43,541 nt of DNA from Firmicutes bacterium AM41-11 (GCA_003480165.1 QUIQ01000016.1:1-43541), one strand, 5' to 3'; positions 24,183-33,440 are shown, counted from the first letter of the stretch. Program-made: numbers and translations. The notes: generated by a model not told the origin, from the letters alone.

Positions 24183-25334
24183 ATGAACTATTATAAAACA
24201 GGACAATTTGCCAAAATGGCAAATGTGTCAGAAAGAACCATTCGTTATTATGATAAAATAGGGTTGTTAAAACCCTCTTTTGTTATGGACAATGGGTATA
24301 GACAATACAGTGAAAAAGATTTTATAAAGCTACAAAAAATATTGGCTTTAAAACATCTTGGATTTTCCATTGAAGATATTTTTCCAATGGTCACAAGTAA
24401 CCAAAAGTTTGAAGATTCATTGAATCTTCAAATCTCTTTAGTTAATTCAAGAATTGCTCATTTGCAGGTTTTAAAAGATGCTTTACAGACTACGATTCGC
24501 CAAATTGAAAATGATTCTTTTGATTGGAAAGATTTGATTTCATTAGTGCAAATGACCAACGATGATTCAAAGATTGTAGAACAATATATGGATTCGAATA
24601 ATCTAAAAGTTCGTATTCAGTTACATAACCAATTTTCTACCAATCCGCAAGGATGGTTTCCGTGGCTCTATAGTCAAATTAATTTTAATGGAGTAAACCG
24701 TTTGTTGGAAGTAGGTTGTGGAAATGGGCAATTGTGGGAAAATAATTCCATCAATTTAAGAAATAGAGAATTTTTCTTATCAGACAGTTCAGAAGGAATG
24801 ATTAACGAAGTTCGACAGAAATTTGGCAAAGATTTTAATTGTATGGTGGTGGATTGCGAAAAGATACCCTTTAAGGATCATTACTTTGATTGTATAATCG
24901 CAAATCACGTTTTGTTCTATTTGAGTGATTTAGACCAAGGTCTATCGGAAATAAAAAGAGTTTTAAAACCCAATGGTATTTTTTATTGTAGTACGTATGG
25001 AAAAAGCCATATGAAAGAAATACAAGATATTGTGAAAGGATTTGATGAAAGAATCGAACTTTCATCAAATCATCTATATGATAAGTTTGGATTAGAAAAT
25101 GCGGATGAATTGTTAAAGCCATTCTTTAAACATATTGAAAAAAAGGAATATAAAGATTCTTTATTAATTAATCAAGCTCAGCCTTTGATTGATTATATTA
25201 TGTCTTGCCATGGGAATCAGAATGAACTGATTGGACCAAGAATGGAAGAATTTAAAACATATATTCAAGAAATAATTGAAAAAAATGGTTCTATTTTTGT
25301 AAGTAAACAAGCAGGGATATTGTTATGTCGATGA
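24183..25334 (+). CDS. MerR-type regulator fused to a SAM-dependent methyltransferase
   Basis: A 383-residue two-part protein. Residues 1-70 are a MerR winged helix (GQFAKMANVSERTIRYYDKI, then GLLKPS and GYRQYSEKD), followed by the family's dimerising helix (about 78-110). Residues about 145-383 are a class I methyltransferase: motif I LLEVGCGNGQ (174-183), an acidic strand (FLSDSSEGM), IPFKDHYFDCIIANHVLFYL and LKPNGIFYCSTYG. The methyltransferase part replaces the usual effector-binding domain, so DNA binding may respond to SAM or to a methyl acceptor. The gene sits two bases behind a GT2 and about 150 bases before a MerR-type promoter in front of rmlA. Regulation of rhamnose synthesis is a plausible inference. 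Confidence 0.85.
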   Translation: MNYYKTGQFAKMANVSERTIRYYDKIGLLKPSFVMDNGYRQYSEKDFIKLQKILALKHLGFSIEDIFPMVTSNQKFEDSLNLQISLVNSRIAHLQVLKDALQTTIRQIENDSFDWKDLISLVQMTNDDSKIVEQYMDSNNLKVRIQLHNQFSTNPQGWFPWLYSQINFNGVNRLLEVGCGNGQLWENNSINLRNREFFLSDSSEGMINEVRQKFGKDFNCMVVDCEKIPFKDHYFDCIIANHVLFYLSDLDQGLSEIKRVLKPNGIFYCSTYGKSHMKEIQDIVKGFDERIELSSNHLYDKFGLENADELLKPFFKHIEKKEYKDSLLINQAQPLIDYIMSCHGNQNELIGPRMEEFKTYIQEIIEKNGSIFVSKQAGILLCR

Positions 25335-25392
25335 AGGAGTTCGACTATAGATAAAAAAATCATTGTTTTTAGATCAGAATCTTCATATGTGA

Positions 25393-25479
25393 GCTATACA
25401 ATTGTTTCAAAGTCAAGGAAAGAATTCTCATTCTTGGAAAGTTACTGCGCCTTTGCGAAAACTGAAAAATCATGAATAA
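25393..25479 (+). pseudogene. Relic of a glycosyltransferase C-terminus
   Basis: A 28-codon open stretch ending in TAA, with no start and a TGA immediately upstream. It translates to AIQLFQSQGKNSHSWKVTAP followed by LRKLKNHE. The SxSWKxTxPLR motif is a common end of long glycosyltransferases and related coiled-coil glycan enzymes. I read it as the last piece of a lost gene just upstream of rmlA. Confidence 0.4.
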
Positions 25480-25482
25480 GAC

Positions 25483-25513
25483 TTGACCCTTACCTTACGT
25501 AAGGGTTTATTAT
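25483..25513 (+). promoter_or_regulatory. MerR-type promoter/operator of the rml operon
   Basis: TTGACC (25483-25488) and TATTAT (25508-25513) are separated by 19 bases, the long spacer typical of MerR-activated promoters. The spacer holds an interrupted dyad, CCCTTAC-CTTAC-GTAAGGG (25487-25505), of the kind MerR relatives bind. It lies 22 bases before the rmlA ATG and about 150 bases after the MerR-methyltransferase gene. Confidence 0.65.
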
Positions 25514-25535
25514 TATGTTAAATGGAGGTCATACT

Positions 25536-26429
25536 ATGAAAGGAATTATTCTTGCAGGTGGTAGTGGTACACGTTTGTATCCATTAACCAAAGTTACTAG
25601 TAAACAATTATTGCCAATTTATGATAAACCGATGATTTATTATCCAATGAGTATTTTAATGAATGCTGGAATTCGTGATATTTTGATTATTTCAACTCCA
25701 GATGATACACCTCGTTTTCAAGAATTATTAGGGGATGGACATCAATTTGGTGTTGAATTATCTTATAAAGTACAACCAAGTCCAGATGGTTTAGCACAAG
25801 CTTTCATTTTAGGTGAAGAATTCATCGGAGATGATAGTGTTGCCATGATTTTAGGAGATAATATTTTCCATGGACATGGATTGACAAAACGTTTACGTGC
25901 TGCTGCTAATAAGGATGCAGGAGCTACTGTTTTTGGATATTATGTGGAAGATCCAGAACGCTTTGGCGTAGTAGAATTTGATGAAAATGGAAAAGCTATT
26001 TCTTTAGAAGAGAAACCAGAACATCCAAAATCAAATTATGCAGTAACAGGATTATACTTCTATGACAATAAAGTCGTAGAATACGCAAAGAACTTAAAAC
26101 CAAGTCCTCGTGGGGAATTGGAAATTACGGATTTAAACCGAATTTACTTAGAAAATAATGAATTGAATGTAACTTTATTAGGTGATGGCTTTACTTGGCT
26201 TGATACAGGTACACATGAATCTTTAGTGGATGCAACAAACTTTGTGAAAACCATTGAAGAACATCAACATCGTAAAATTGCTTGCTTAGAAGAAATTGCT
26301 TTTAAGAATGGCTGGATTGATCGAAAAGAATTAGAAGAAATTTACGAGATTTATAAAAAGAACCAATACGGTGCATATTTAAAGAAAATTATGGACCGGG
26401 CATATGTAGAACAGGAGTGGCATGACTAA
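25536..26429 (+). CDS. rmlA: Glucose-1-phosphate thymidylyltransferase
   Basis: A 297-residue enzyme for the first step of dTDP-L-rhamnose synthesis (dTTP + glucose-1-phosphate to dTDP-glucose). The nucleotide-binding loop [11 protein letters not shown] (8-18), [24 protein letters not shown] and the C-terminal YGAYL block are all intact, and length is typical. The ATG at 25536 follows AATGGAGGTC; an ATG seven codons earlier lies at the edge of the -10 box. It heads the rmlA-rmlC-rmlB run, with the MerR-type promoter directly upstream. Its stop overlaps the rmlC start (TAATG). Confidence 0.97.
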   Translation: MKGIILAGGSGTRLYPLTKVTSKQLLPIYDKPMIYYPMSILMNAGIRDILIISTPDDTPRFQELLGDGHQFGVELSYKVQPSPDGLAQAFILGEEFIGDDSVAMILGDNIFHGHGLTKRLRAAANKDAGATVFGYYVEDPERFGVVEFDENGKAISLEEKPEHPKSNYAVTGLYFYDNKVVEYAKNLKPSPRGELEITDLNRIYLENNELNVTLLGDGFTWLDTGTHESLVDATNFVKTIEEHQHRKIACLEEIAFKNGWIDRKELEEIYEIYKKNQYGAYLKKIMDRAYVEQEWHD

Positions 26430-27001
26430 TGAAAGTAACAGAAACAAAAATCCCTGGTGTTTTGATTATTGACACAGATGTATTTGGAGATCATAGAGGG
26501 TACTTTACAGAAACATATTCAAAACCAAAATATGAAAAGTTGGGGGTAACCGTAGACTTTGTTCAAGACAATATGTCATTTAGTGCCCAAAAAGGAACTT
26601 TACGAGGTTTACATTGGCAAAATCCTCCTTATGCACAAAGTAAATTAGTATCTTGTACAAAGGGAACAGTCATTGATGTGGCTGTAGATATTCGTAAAGG
26701 AAGTCCAACATTTGGACAATGGGTAAGTGTTGAATTAAGTGAAGAAAATCACCGTCAATTTTTTATTCCCCAAGGCTTTGCTCATGGTTTCTTAACTTTA
26801 ACAGATAATGTAGAATTCAGATATAAAGTAGATAACGTATACAATAAAGAATCTGAAGGCGGTATGCGTTATGATGATCCAACATGTAATGTTGACTGGG
26901 GATCATTATTAAACGGTATTGAACCTGTATTAAGTGAAAAAGACCAAGTTGGTCCAACACTAGAAGAATCAAATAATCAATTTACATACAAAGGAGAATA
27001 A
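26429..27001 (+). CDS. rmlC: dTDP-4-dehydrorhamnose 3,5-epimerase
   Basis: A 190-residue cupin epimerase for the third step of dTDP-rhamnose synthesis. Diagnostic motifs are TLRGLHWQNPPYAQSKLV (active-site His62 and Lys72), DVAVDIRKGSPTFGQW and FFIPQGFAHGFLTL. Length is normal. Gene order is rmlA-rmlC-rmlB, and its start shares one base with the rmlA stop, so translation is coupled. Confidence 0.97.
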   Translation: MKVTETKIPGVLIIDTDVFGDHRGYFTETYSKPKYEKLGVTVDFVQDNMSFSAQKGTLRGLHWQNPPYAQSKLVSCTKGTVIDVAVDIRKGSPTFGQWVSVELSEENHRQFFIPQGFAHGFLTLTDNVEFRYKVDNVYNKESEGGMRYDDPTCNVDWGSLLNGIEPVLSEKDQVGPTLEESNNQFTYKGE

Positions 27002-27005
27002 CACA

Positions 27006-28040
27006 ATGAAAATTTTAGTAACAGGTGGAGCTGGATTTATTGGAGGAAACTTTGTTCATTACATGGTTAATAAATATCCAGAAGATATGATTGTAAACTT
27101 AGATAAGTTAACCTATGCAGGAAATCTAGAAACATGTAAACCCGTAGAAGATAAACCAAACTATAAATTTATTAAAGGGGATATTGCTGACCGTCCATTC
27201 ATTATGGATTTATTTGAAAAAGAAAAATTTGATGTCGTTGTTAACTTTGCCGCAGAAAGCCATGTAGACCGTTCCATTGAAGATCCAGAAATCTTCGTTA
27301 AGACGAATGTAATGGGAACAACTACATTATTAGATGCATGTGTTAAATATGGAATCAAACGTTATCACCAAGTATCTACAGATGAAGTATATGGAGATTT
27401 ACCTTTAGATCGTCCTGATTTATTCTTTACAGAAGAAACTCCATTACATACATCTAGCCCATATTCTTCGGCAAAAGCTAGTGCAGATTTATTTGTACTT
27501 GCATATCACAGAACCTATGGTTTACCGGTAACAGTAAGTCGTTGTTCAAACAACTATGGACCATATCATTTCCCAGAAAAATTAATTCCATTAATTATTT
27601 CTCGTGCATTAAATGACGAAACAATTCCAGTATATGGAACTGGAGAAAATGTACGTGACTGGTTACATGTATATGACCATTGCGTAGCGATTGATTTAAT
27701 CGTTCGTAAAGGACGCGTTGGTGAAGTCTATAATGTAGGTGGTCACAACGAAAGAACAAACTTAGAAGTTGTAAAAACTGTGCTTCATGCATTAAATAAA
27801 CCAGAAAGTTTGATTACTTTTGTACAAGACCGAAAAGGACATGACCGTCGTTATGCAATTGATCCTACTAAACTTGAAACAGAATTAGGATGGAAACCAA
27901 AATATACTTTTGATACAGGTATTCCAATGACGATTCAATGGTATTTAGACAACAAAGAATGGTGGGAACACATCATTAATGGAGAATACCAAAATTACTT
28001 TGAAAAGATGTATGTAGAAAAAGGAAGAGCTAAGGAATAA
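27006..28040 (+). CDS. rmlB: dTDP-glucose 4,6-dehydratase
   Basis: A 344-residue short-chain dehydrogenase-type enzyme for the second step (dTDP-glucose to dTDP-4-keto-6-deoxyglucose). It has the Rossmann motif TGGAGFIG (6-13), FAAESHVDRSIEDP, STDEVYGDL and YSSAKASAD with the catalytic Tyr-x-x-x-Lys. Length is typical. It starts four bases after rmlC behind an AAAGGAGAA ribosome binding site and is followed one base later by a GT14 gene. Confidence 0.97.
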   Translation: MKILVTGGAGFIGGNFVHYMVNKYPEDMIVNLDKLTYAGNLETCKPVEDKPNYKFIKGDIADRPFIMDLFEKEKFDVVVNFAAESHVDRSIEDPEIFVKTNVMGTTTLLDACVKYGIKRYHQVSTDEVYGDLPLDRPDLFFTEETPLHTSSPYSSAKASADLFVLAYHRTYGLPVTVSRCSNNYGPYHFPEKLIPLIISRALNDETIPVYGTGENVRDWLHVYDHCVAIDLIVRKGRVGEVYNVGGHNERTNLEVVKTVLHALNKPESLITFVQDRKGHDRRYAIDPTKLETELGWKPKYTFDTGIPMTIQWYLDNKEWWEHIINGEYQNYFEKMYVEKGRAKE

Positions 28041-28041
28041 A

Positions 28042-28896
28042 ATGTTAAGACATGCTTTTATTATGAGCGTGCATACAAATTTGGAGCAGTTACAAGTCTT
28101 AGTAGCTGCTCTTCATTTTGGAGATGCATATATTCATGTTGATAAAAAACAAGATACTTTATTCCATGATTTAAAAGAACTTTATAAAGATAATTCTCAT
28201 GTTTTTTTGGTAGAAGATCGAGTCAGCGTGAATTGGTCTGGTTTTAGTCAAGTTCAAGCTACAATCAAATTGTTTGAATTGGTGGAGTCGACAAAACGAA
28301 CATATGATTATATTCACTTTATCAGTGGACAGGATTTACCTTTAATGTCACATACACAAATGGATGCGTATATTGAAAGTAAAGGGACGGATAAACAGTT
28401 TGTAGAAGTGAATGATATTGGAAACTACAAATGGAGATTAATACAATATTCTTTTTTTAGAGAGAATCCTAAGAACCGAAAGAAATTATATCGATTTACT
28501 GATATGGCTCTTCGTTTTATTCAAATGCCTTTTATTCGAAGAAAAAATTTTAAAGGCTTTGAATTGTATAAGGGATCTTCGTGGTTTAGTATCACAAATG
28601 AATGTATGAAGTATATATTATCGTATATTCGTGAAAATGATTATTGTTCAAAATTTGAATATACAGCTTGTCCTGATGAACATTTTTTTCAGATTTTATT
28701 AATGAATTCAAAATATGAAGATAAAGTATTAAAATACAATTCTAGATATATTGTCTTTGAAGGATTGAATGCCAGTCCAAAAACACTTGGAGTGGAAGAT
28801 ATGGAACATTTTATGAATGGACAATATATGTTTGCACGCAAATTTGATATGAATAAAGATAGACAAGTGATTAGTGGAGTCTTGAACAGGAGTTAG
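28042..28896 (+). CDS. GT14 (core-2/I-branching) family glycosyltransferase
   Basis: A 284-residue protein with the GT14 branch-enzyme pattern: HAFIMSVHTNLEQLQVLVAA, AYIHVDKK, NWSGFSQVQATIKLFELV, HFISGQDLPL, GSSWFSITNEC and CPDEHFFQILL. The WxGxS and SGxDxP motifs match bacterial members of this family, several of which are GlcNAc or xylosyl transferases acting in polysaccharide branching. It sits inside the rml run, between rmlB and a GT4 gene, with gaps of one base on both sides. The donor is not determined. Confidence 0.85.
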   Translation: MLRHAFIMSVHTNLEQLQVLVAALHFGDAYIHVDKKQDTLFHDLKELYKDNSHVFLVEDRVSVNWSGFSQVQATIKLFELVESTKRTYDYIHFISGQDLPLMSHTQMDAYIESKGTDKQFVEVNDIGNYKWRLIQYSFFRENPKNRKKLYRFTDMALRFIQMPFIRRKNFKGFELYKGSSWFSITNECMKYILSYIRENDYCSKFEYTACPDEHFFQILLMNSKYEDKVLKYNSRYIVFEGLNASPKTLGVEDMEHFMNGQYMFARKFDMNKDRQVISGVLNRS

Positions 28897-28897
28897 T

Positions 28898-30043
28898 ATG
28901 AAAAATATTTATATAGTTTTCGATAAACTACATTCGAATGAAGCTGGTGGACTTGTCTCAGCGTATTCATCATTCATACAATTATTAAAAGATGACTATA
29001 CAATAAAAGTCATTAGTGTCATTGATTCCAATATAACTGAATATGATTTGTTTTCAGACTGTGAAATTATTAATATTTCAAAACATGATTTTTTTCCAAA
29101 AATGGAAGTTATATCAGATAGCATAAAATATTTTAATTTGTTTTCATTGCTTAAAGAGCTTTTCAAGTTGTTTTGTTATTTTTGTTATATTCCGATTTCA
29201 CGTACCAAAATGAGAAAGTTATTTTCTCCAGATGATATTATTATAGTTTCTTCTCCGGCTGCTGCCATGTTCATGAGTTCAAAGAATCGGTTTATACTGG
29301 AAATACATACAAAGTTTGAATATTTTTGGGGAACTAATAAACTAGGCAGGCTTCAAAGTAAGTTGATGTCAAAGCCATATGTTACTGTTTTTAGAACAAA
29401 GGCAGATATGAAAAAAGGAAATCAGTTTTTTAATTCCACATATTCTTATAATTTTATAGATAAAAAGATTTTCAATAATACTGTAAGTATTGGGGATGAG
29501 AAAAGAAAACATAAAATCATTTATATGGGTCGATTTGGAAAAGAAAAGAATCTTCCTAAAATGATAGAATGTGCAAAACAATTGAAAAAACAGGTTCCAA
29601 ATTTTACCTTAGACATGTATGGTAATGGTATTTTAGTAAATGATATCAGAAGATTGATTGAAGAAAATGACTTAAATGAGAATGTTCATTTGTGTGGTTT
29701 TTGCAATGATAAGAATATTTTTGACGACTACTCTCTATTATGGATGACTTCTAACTTTGAAGGTATGAGTATGACAATTATTGAAGCTAAGGCAAAAGGT
29801 GTCCCTACAATTTCAACAAATTGGGGCGATGGTGTATTTGAAGTGATATATGATAAAACTGATGGTTTTGTAGAAAATACAGTTGAAGGTATAGTGAATC
29901 GAACTGTTGAATTGTTTAACGATAAGGATGAACTGATAAGTATTTCAAATAATGCTCTTGCAAATTTTGAAGAATTTAGTAAAGAAAATGCATATAGAAG
30001 ATGGAAAGAGATTCTCAATAATTATGAAGGAGGTATCAATTAA
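28898..30043 (+). CDS. GT4 family glycosyltransferase
   Basis: A 381-residue GT-B enzyme. The N-terminal half is divergent but contains a GG turn near the start (NEAGGLVSAYSS). The C-terminal half has the GT4 features IIYMGRFGKEKNLPKMI, FTLDMYGNG, VHLCGFC and the retaining-enzyme motif NFEGMSMTIIEAKAKGVP. It uses a nucleotide sugar to extend the glycan. The ribosome binding site is CAGGAG. Its stop shares a base with the rmlD start, so it is translated together with the rhamnose genes. Base composition looks slightly more AT-rich than the rml genes around it, which would suit an inserted gene. Confidence 0.85.
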   Translation: MKNIYIVFDKLHSNEAGGLVSAYSSFIQLLKDDYTIKVISVIDSNITEYDLFSDCEIINISKHDFFPKMEVISDSIKYFNLFSLLKELFKLFCYFCYIPISRTKMRKLFSPDDIIIVSSPAAAMFMSSKNRFILEIHTKFEYFWGTNKLGRLQSKLMSKPYVTVFRTKADMKKGNQFFNSTYSYNFIDKKIFNNTVSIGDEKRKHKIIYMGRFGKEKNLPKMIECAKQLKKQVPNFTLDMYGNGILVNDIRRLIEENDLNENVHLCGFCNDKNIFDDYSLLWMTSNFEGMSMTIIEAKAKGVPTISTNWGDGVFEVIYDKTDGFVENTVEGIVNRTVELFNDKDELISISNNALANFEEFSKENAYRRWKEILNNYEGGIN

Positions 30044-30957
30044 TGAAGATTTTTGTGACAGGAGTTGCTGGACAACTCGGACATGATGTAATGAATGAAT
30101 TGGCTTCTAGAGGCTATGAAGGAATTGGAACAGATTTAGCACCCGAATACAGTGGTGTGCAAGATGGTAGTTATGTAACTACTGCTCAATATGTTTCTTT
30201 GGATATTACCAATAAAGAAGCAGTAGATAAAACTATCCAAGAAATTCATCCAGATGTTGTAGTACATTGTGCAGCTTGGACAGCTGTTGATGCAGCGGAA
30301 GATGAAGATAAGCAAGCGAAAGTAAGAGCCATTAATGCAGGGGGAACACAAAATATTGCCAGTGCATGTAAAGAAGTAAATGCTAAGATGGTTTATATTT
30401 CAACTGATTATGTATTTGATGGCCAAGGTACAGAACCATGGCAACCTGATTGTAAAGACTATAAGCCTTTAAATGTATATGGACAAACTAAATTAGAAGG
30501 TGAATTAGCTGTTTCTCAAACCCTTGATAAGTATTTTATTGTTCGTATTGCTTGGGTATTTGGTAAGAATGGTAACAACTTTATTAAAACCATGTTAAAT
30601 GTAGGGAAGAAATATGACACGTTAAAAGTCGTAAATGATCAAATTGGTACCCCAACTTATACTTATGATTTAGCTCGATTATTAGTGGATATGATTGAAA
30701 CAGATAAATATGGTTATTATCATGCAACCAATGAAGGTGGATATATTAGTTGGTATGATTTTGCCTGTGAAATCTTTAAACAAGCCGGATATACCAATAC
30801 AGTTATTCCTGTAACTACAGAAGAATATGGTTTATCTAAAGCTGCAAGACCATTTAACTCAAGATTAGATAAATCTAAACTTGTAGAAAATGGCTTTAAA
30901 CCCTTGCCAACATGGCAAGATGCATTAGCTAGATATTTGAAGGAAATTGAATTATAA
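30043..30957 (+). CDS. rmlD: dTDP-4-dehydrorhamnose reductase
   Basis: A 304-residue reductase for the last step of dTDP-L-rhamnose synthesis. It shows the NADPH motif VTGVAGQLGHDV, the HCAAWTAVDAAE block, STDYVFDG and the catalytic YGQTK. Length is typical for RmlD. It is separated from rmlB by the GT14 and GT4 genes, an order that suggests insertion into an rmlACBD operon. A terminator follows. Confidence 0.96.
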   Translation: MKIFVTGVAGQLGHDVMNELASRGYEGIGTDLAPEYSGVQDGSYVTTAQYVSLDITNKEAVDKTIQEIHPDVVVHCAAWTAVDAAEDEDKQAKVRAINAGGTQNIASACKEVNAKMVYISTDYVFDGQGTEPWQPDCKDYKPLNVYGQTKLEGELAVSQTLDKYFIVRIAWVFGKNGNNFIKTMLNVGKKYDTLKVVNDQIGTPTYTYDLARLLVDMIETDKYGYYHATNEGGYISWYDFACEIFKQAGYTNTVIPVTTEEYGLSKAARPFNSRLDKSKLVENGFKPLPTWQDALARYLKEIEL

Positions 30958-30964
30958 GAGAAAT

Positions 30965-30996
30965 TAGCTTAATATGTAGATATTAGGCTATTTTTT
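30965..30996 (+). terminator. Rho-independent terminator
   Basis: TAGCTTAATAT pairs with ATATTAGGCTA (one G-U pair), loop GTAG, then T6. It ends the rml operon, although the next gene has no obvious promoter, so read-through is possible. Confidence 0.75.
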
Positions 30997-31009
30997 ATGG
31001 AGGTTTGAT

Positions 31010-32005
31010 ATGAAAAAATCTGTTGCACTCTGCACGTATAATGGAGAAAAGTTTATCGAACAACAATTAGAAAGTATTTTAGACCAGACTGAGATGATTG
31101 ATGAAATTATCATATGTGATGATGGCTCTACGGATAATACTATACAAATGGTTCAACATACTTTACTTGATAAAAATATTGATTATAAATTGGTTAGAAA
31201 CAAAACTAATTTAGGGTTTAAGAAAAATTTTTATCAAGCCATTTCCTTATGTCAGGGAGATATTATCTTCTTTTGTGATCAAGATGATGTCTGGAATAAA
31301 AACAAAGTTAAAGTTATGACTGATGTATTCGAAAATAATCCTAATGCTTTGCTAGTTTTTAGTAATGCCAGTGTTACAGATGCCTATTTACAGCCAATTG
31401 ATAATTTATTTTCTTCTTTATCCTTTCAACAAGATTTTATGAAGAACAAGGAAGTGCAAGTACAGCGATTATTGGCTGATAATTTTGTGACTGGAGCTAC
31501 TTCAGCTATTAGAAAAGATCTTATAACTTTAGCAAAGCCATACCCTAAAAATTGGGCGCATGATTATTGGTTTGGAGTAATTTCAGCATTATATAATGGC
31601 TTATTTTGTGTGAATGATAAATTAATAAATTATCGCCAGCATTCAAATAATACAATTGGCGTTGATAAAGGTATTTCTATTTCTTTACTGAAACGATTGT
31701 TCTCAAAAAAGAAAACAAAGGGAAATAGAGATAACTTATATGCAGAAATTAGATTGGAACAATTAGAAGAGTTAATTAAATTTTTTGATGATAAAGAAGA
31801 TTTATCCGATTTATATCCAATCATTTTAGATAATTATAATTTTTGGAAAAAGAGAGAGTCATTCTCTACACAGGGTATTTTAAAAAATTCATGGATAGTA
31901 TTAAAGGATGCCATGACGAAACAACAATATAAATATAGAAATACTAGTAAACCGATTCTTATAGACTTTGTAAAAGGAATAGCTTTAGCTCATAGGGATG
32001 CATAA
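31010..32005 (+). CDS. GT2 glycosyltransferase (RgpB-like)
   Basis: A 331-residue GT-A enzyme: SVALCTYNGEKFIEQQLES, IICDDGSTDNT, FFCDQDDVWNKNK (metal site) and WAHDYWFGV. It belongs to the same CTYNGE/DQDD[VI]W group as the enzyme at 18278, consistent with rhamnose transfer, and has a longer C-terminal tail. It starts after ATGGAGGTTTGAT. The Wzx gene begins one base after its stop, so the two are cotranscribed. Confidence 0.83.
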   Translation: MKKSVALCTYNGEKFIEQQLESILDQTEMIDEIIICDDGSTDNTIQMVQHTLLDKNIDYKLVRNKTNLGFKKNFYQAISLCQGDIIFFCDQDDVWNKNKVKVMTDVFENNPNALLVFSNASVTDAYLQPIDNLFSSLSFQQDFMKNKEVQVQRLLADNFVTGATSAIRKDLITLAKPYPKNWAHDYWFGVISALYNGLFCVNDKLINYRQHSNNTIGVDKGISISLLKRLFSKKKTKGNRDNLYAEIRLEQLEELIKFFDDKEDLSDLYPIILDNYNFWKKRESFSTQGILKNSWIVLKDAMTKQQYKYRNTSKPILIDFVKGIALAHRDA

Positions 32006-32006
32006 A

Positions 32007-33440
32007 ATGAAAAAGACAGCGTTAAATATTTTTTATAGTTGTGCCACTCAATTATTAGCGATTATTGTACCATTAATTACTTCACCTTATATATCTCGTG
32101 TTTTACTTCCAAATAATTTGGGGATATATACGTATATAGATTCGGTGAGTCAAATTATATGTGTTTTAGGGTCGATAGGGCTAACAAATTATGGTATAAG
32201 AGAAATTGCTTATGCTAAAAATGACAAAAATAAAAGGTCAATCATATTTTTTGAAATAATGATAATCCGATTTGTAATGCTAGTGATTTCATACGCCTTT
32301 TATTGCTTGTTTATGAAAGGAACCCAATATGAAATTTATTCTTTATACCAGATTATTTGGTTCATTGGATCGTTTTTAGATATAATATGGCTTTTTAACG
32401 GTATGGAGGATTTTAAAACAGTTGTAATTAGAAATTTAATTGTTAAAGTTGTGACAGTTATATTGATTTTCAGTCTAGTTAAAGCACCTAGCGATTTAGT
32501 GAAATATATCTTGTTGATTGGAGCTTGTCAGGTTTTAGCAACTGTATTGTGTTATAAAAATATTAAATCTATAATCTGTTTACCTGATTTTCATGAATTA
32601 CATCCTACTAGACATCTGCTTCCAACATTAAAGATTGCTTTACCACAGGCGGTAACATTAATTTACTATCAAATGGATAAAGTAATGTTGGAATATTTAT
32701 TGAATGAGCCGTCTATATTGGCTTACTATGATTTGGCGGATAAAATTGTCAAAATACCAGTTACTGCAATTACTGCAGTAAGTACGGTTATGTTACCAAA
32801 AAGTTCTAAATATTTTATTGGAGATGATTCAGAGGGATTAACGAACAGCATTCAATCGACTATTGATTTTTCAATATTACTGATTTTTCCAATGTGTTTG
32901 GGATTAATGAGTATTGCAAATGGCTTTGTTCCTTGGTTTTACGGGGATAATTACTTACCAGTATCATCAATAATTATTTCTTTATGCCCGGTCATTATAG
33001 CTCGTGGACTTTCCAGTATCTCGAGTGATCAGTATTTAGTTCCAACTAAAAACACGAAATATTTGACAATATCAAGTGTCTTTTCTGCAGTAATAAATGT
33101 AATTGTCAACTATATAACAATACCAATTATGGGAGTATATGGAGCTGTATTAGGAACTATTGTTGCTGAATTCAGTGTGACAACTATTCAATTTCACTAT
33201 ATGAGGAAGCAAATTTCAATAAAGGGAATGACTAAGAATATTTTAAAATATTCGATTTTTTCTATTATTTGTTGTTCGGTTTCTATTTTGATTTGGTTTG
33301 CATTAGGTAATCATATTTATACAACGGTATCACAAATGATTGCGGCTATTATCGTTTATTTAGTTTTATTGTTGATTACAAAAGATCGCCTTGTATTCCA
33401 AATTATAAAATCTAGACATACATTAAAAGGTAACGAATGA
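32007..33440 (+). CDS. Polysaccharide flippase (Wzx, PST family)
   Basis: A 477-residue protein with about 12-14 membrane segments. The start is typical of Wzx proteins (LLAIIVPLITSPYISRVLLP, then NNLGIYTYIDSV) and other blocks agree (YYQMDKVMLEYLL, AVLGTIVAEFS). Wzx flips polyprenyl-linked oligosaccharide units across the membrane. I prefer the ATG at 32007 because AGGGA lies at proper distance; an ATG three codons earlier overlaps that site. The locus also has an ABC exporter, so two export routes are encoded, and I see no clear Wzy polymerase. Confidence 0.88.
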   Translation: MKKTALNIFYSCATQLLAIIVPLITSPYISRVLLPNNLGIYTYIDSVSQIICVLGSIGLTNYGIREIAYAKNDKNKRSIIFFEIMIIRFVMLVISYAFYCLFMKGTQYEIYSLYQIIWFIGSFLDIIWLFNGMEDFKTVVIRNLIVKVVTVILIFSLVKAPSDLVKYILLIGACQVLATVLCYKNIKSIICLPDFHELHPTRHLLPTLKIALPQAVTLIYYQMDKVMLEYLLNEPSILAYYDLADKIVKIPVTAITAVSTVMLPKSSKYFIGDDSEGLTNSIQSTIDFSILLIFPMCLGLMSIANGFVPWFYGDNYLPVSSIIISLCPVIIARGLSSISSDQYLVPTKNTKYLTISSVFSAVINVIVNYITIPIMGVYGAVLGTIVAEFSVTTIQFHYMRKQISIKGMTKNILKYSIFSIICCSVSILIWFALGNHIYTTVSQMIAAIIVYLVLLLITKDRLVFQIIKSRHTLKGNE

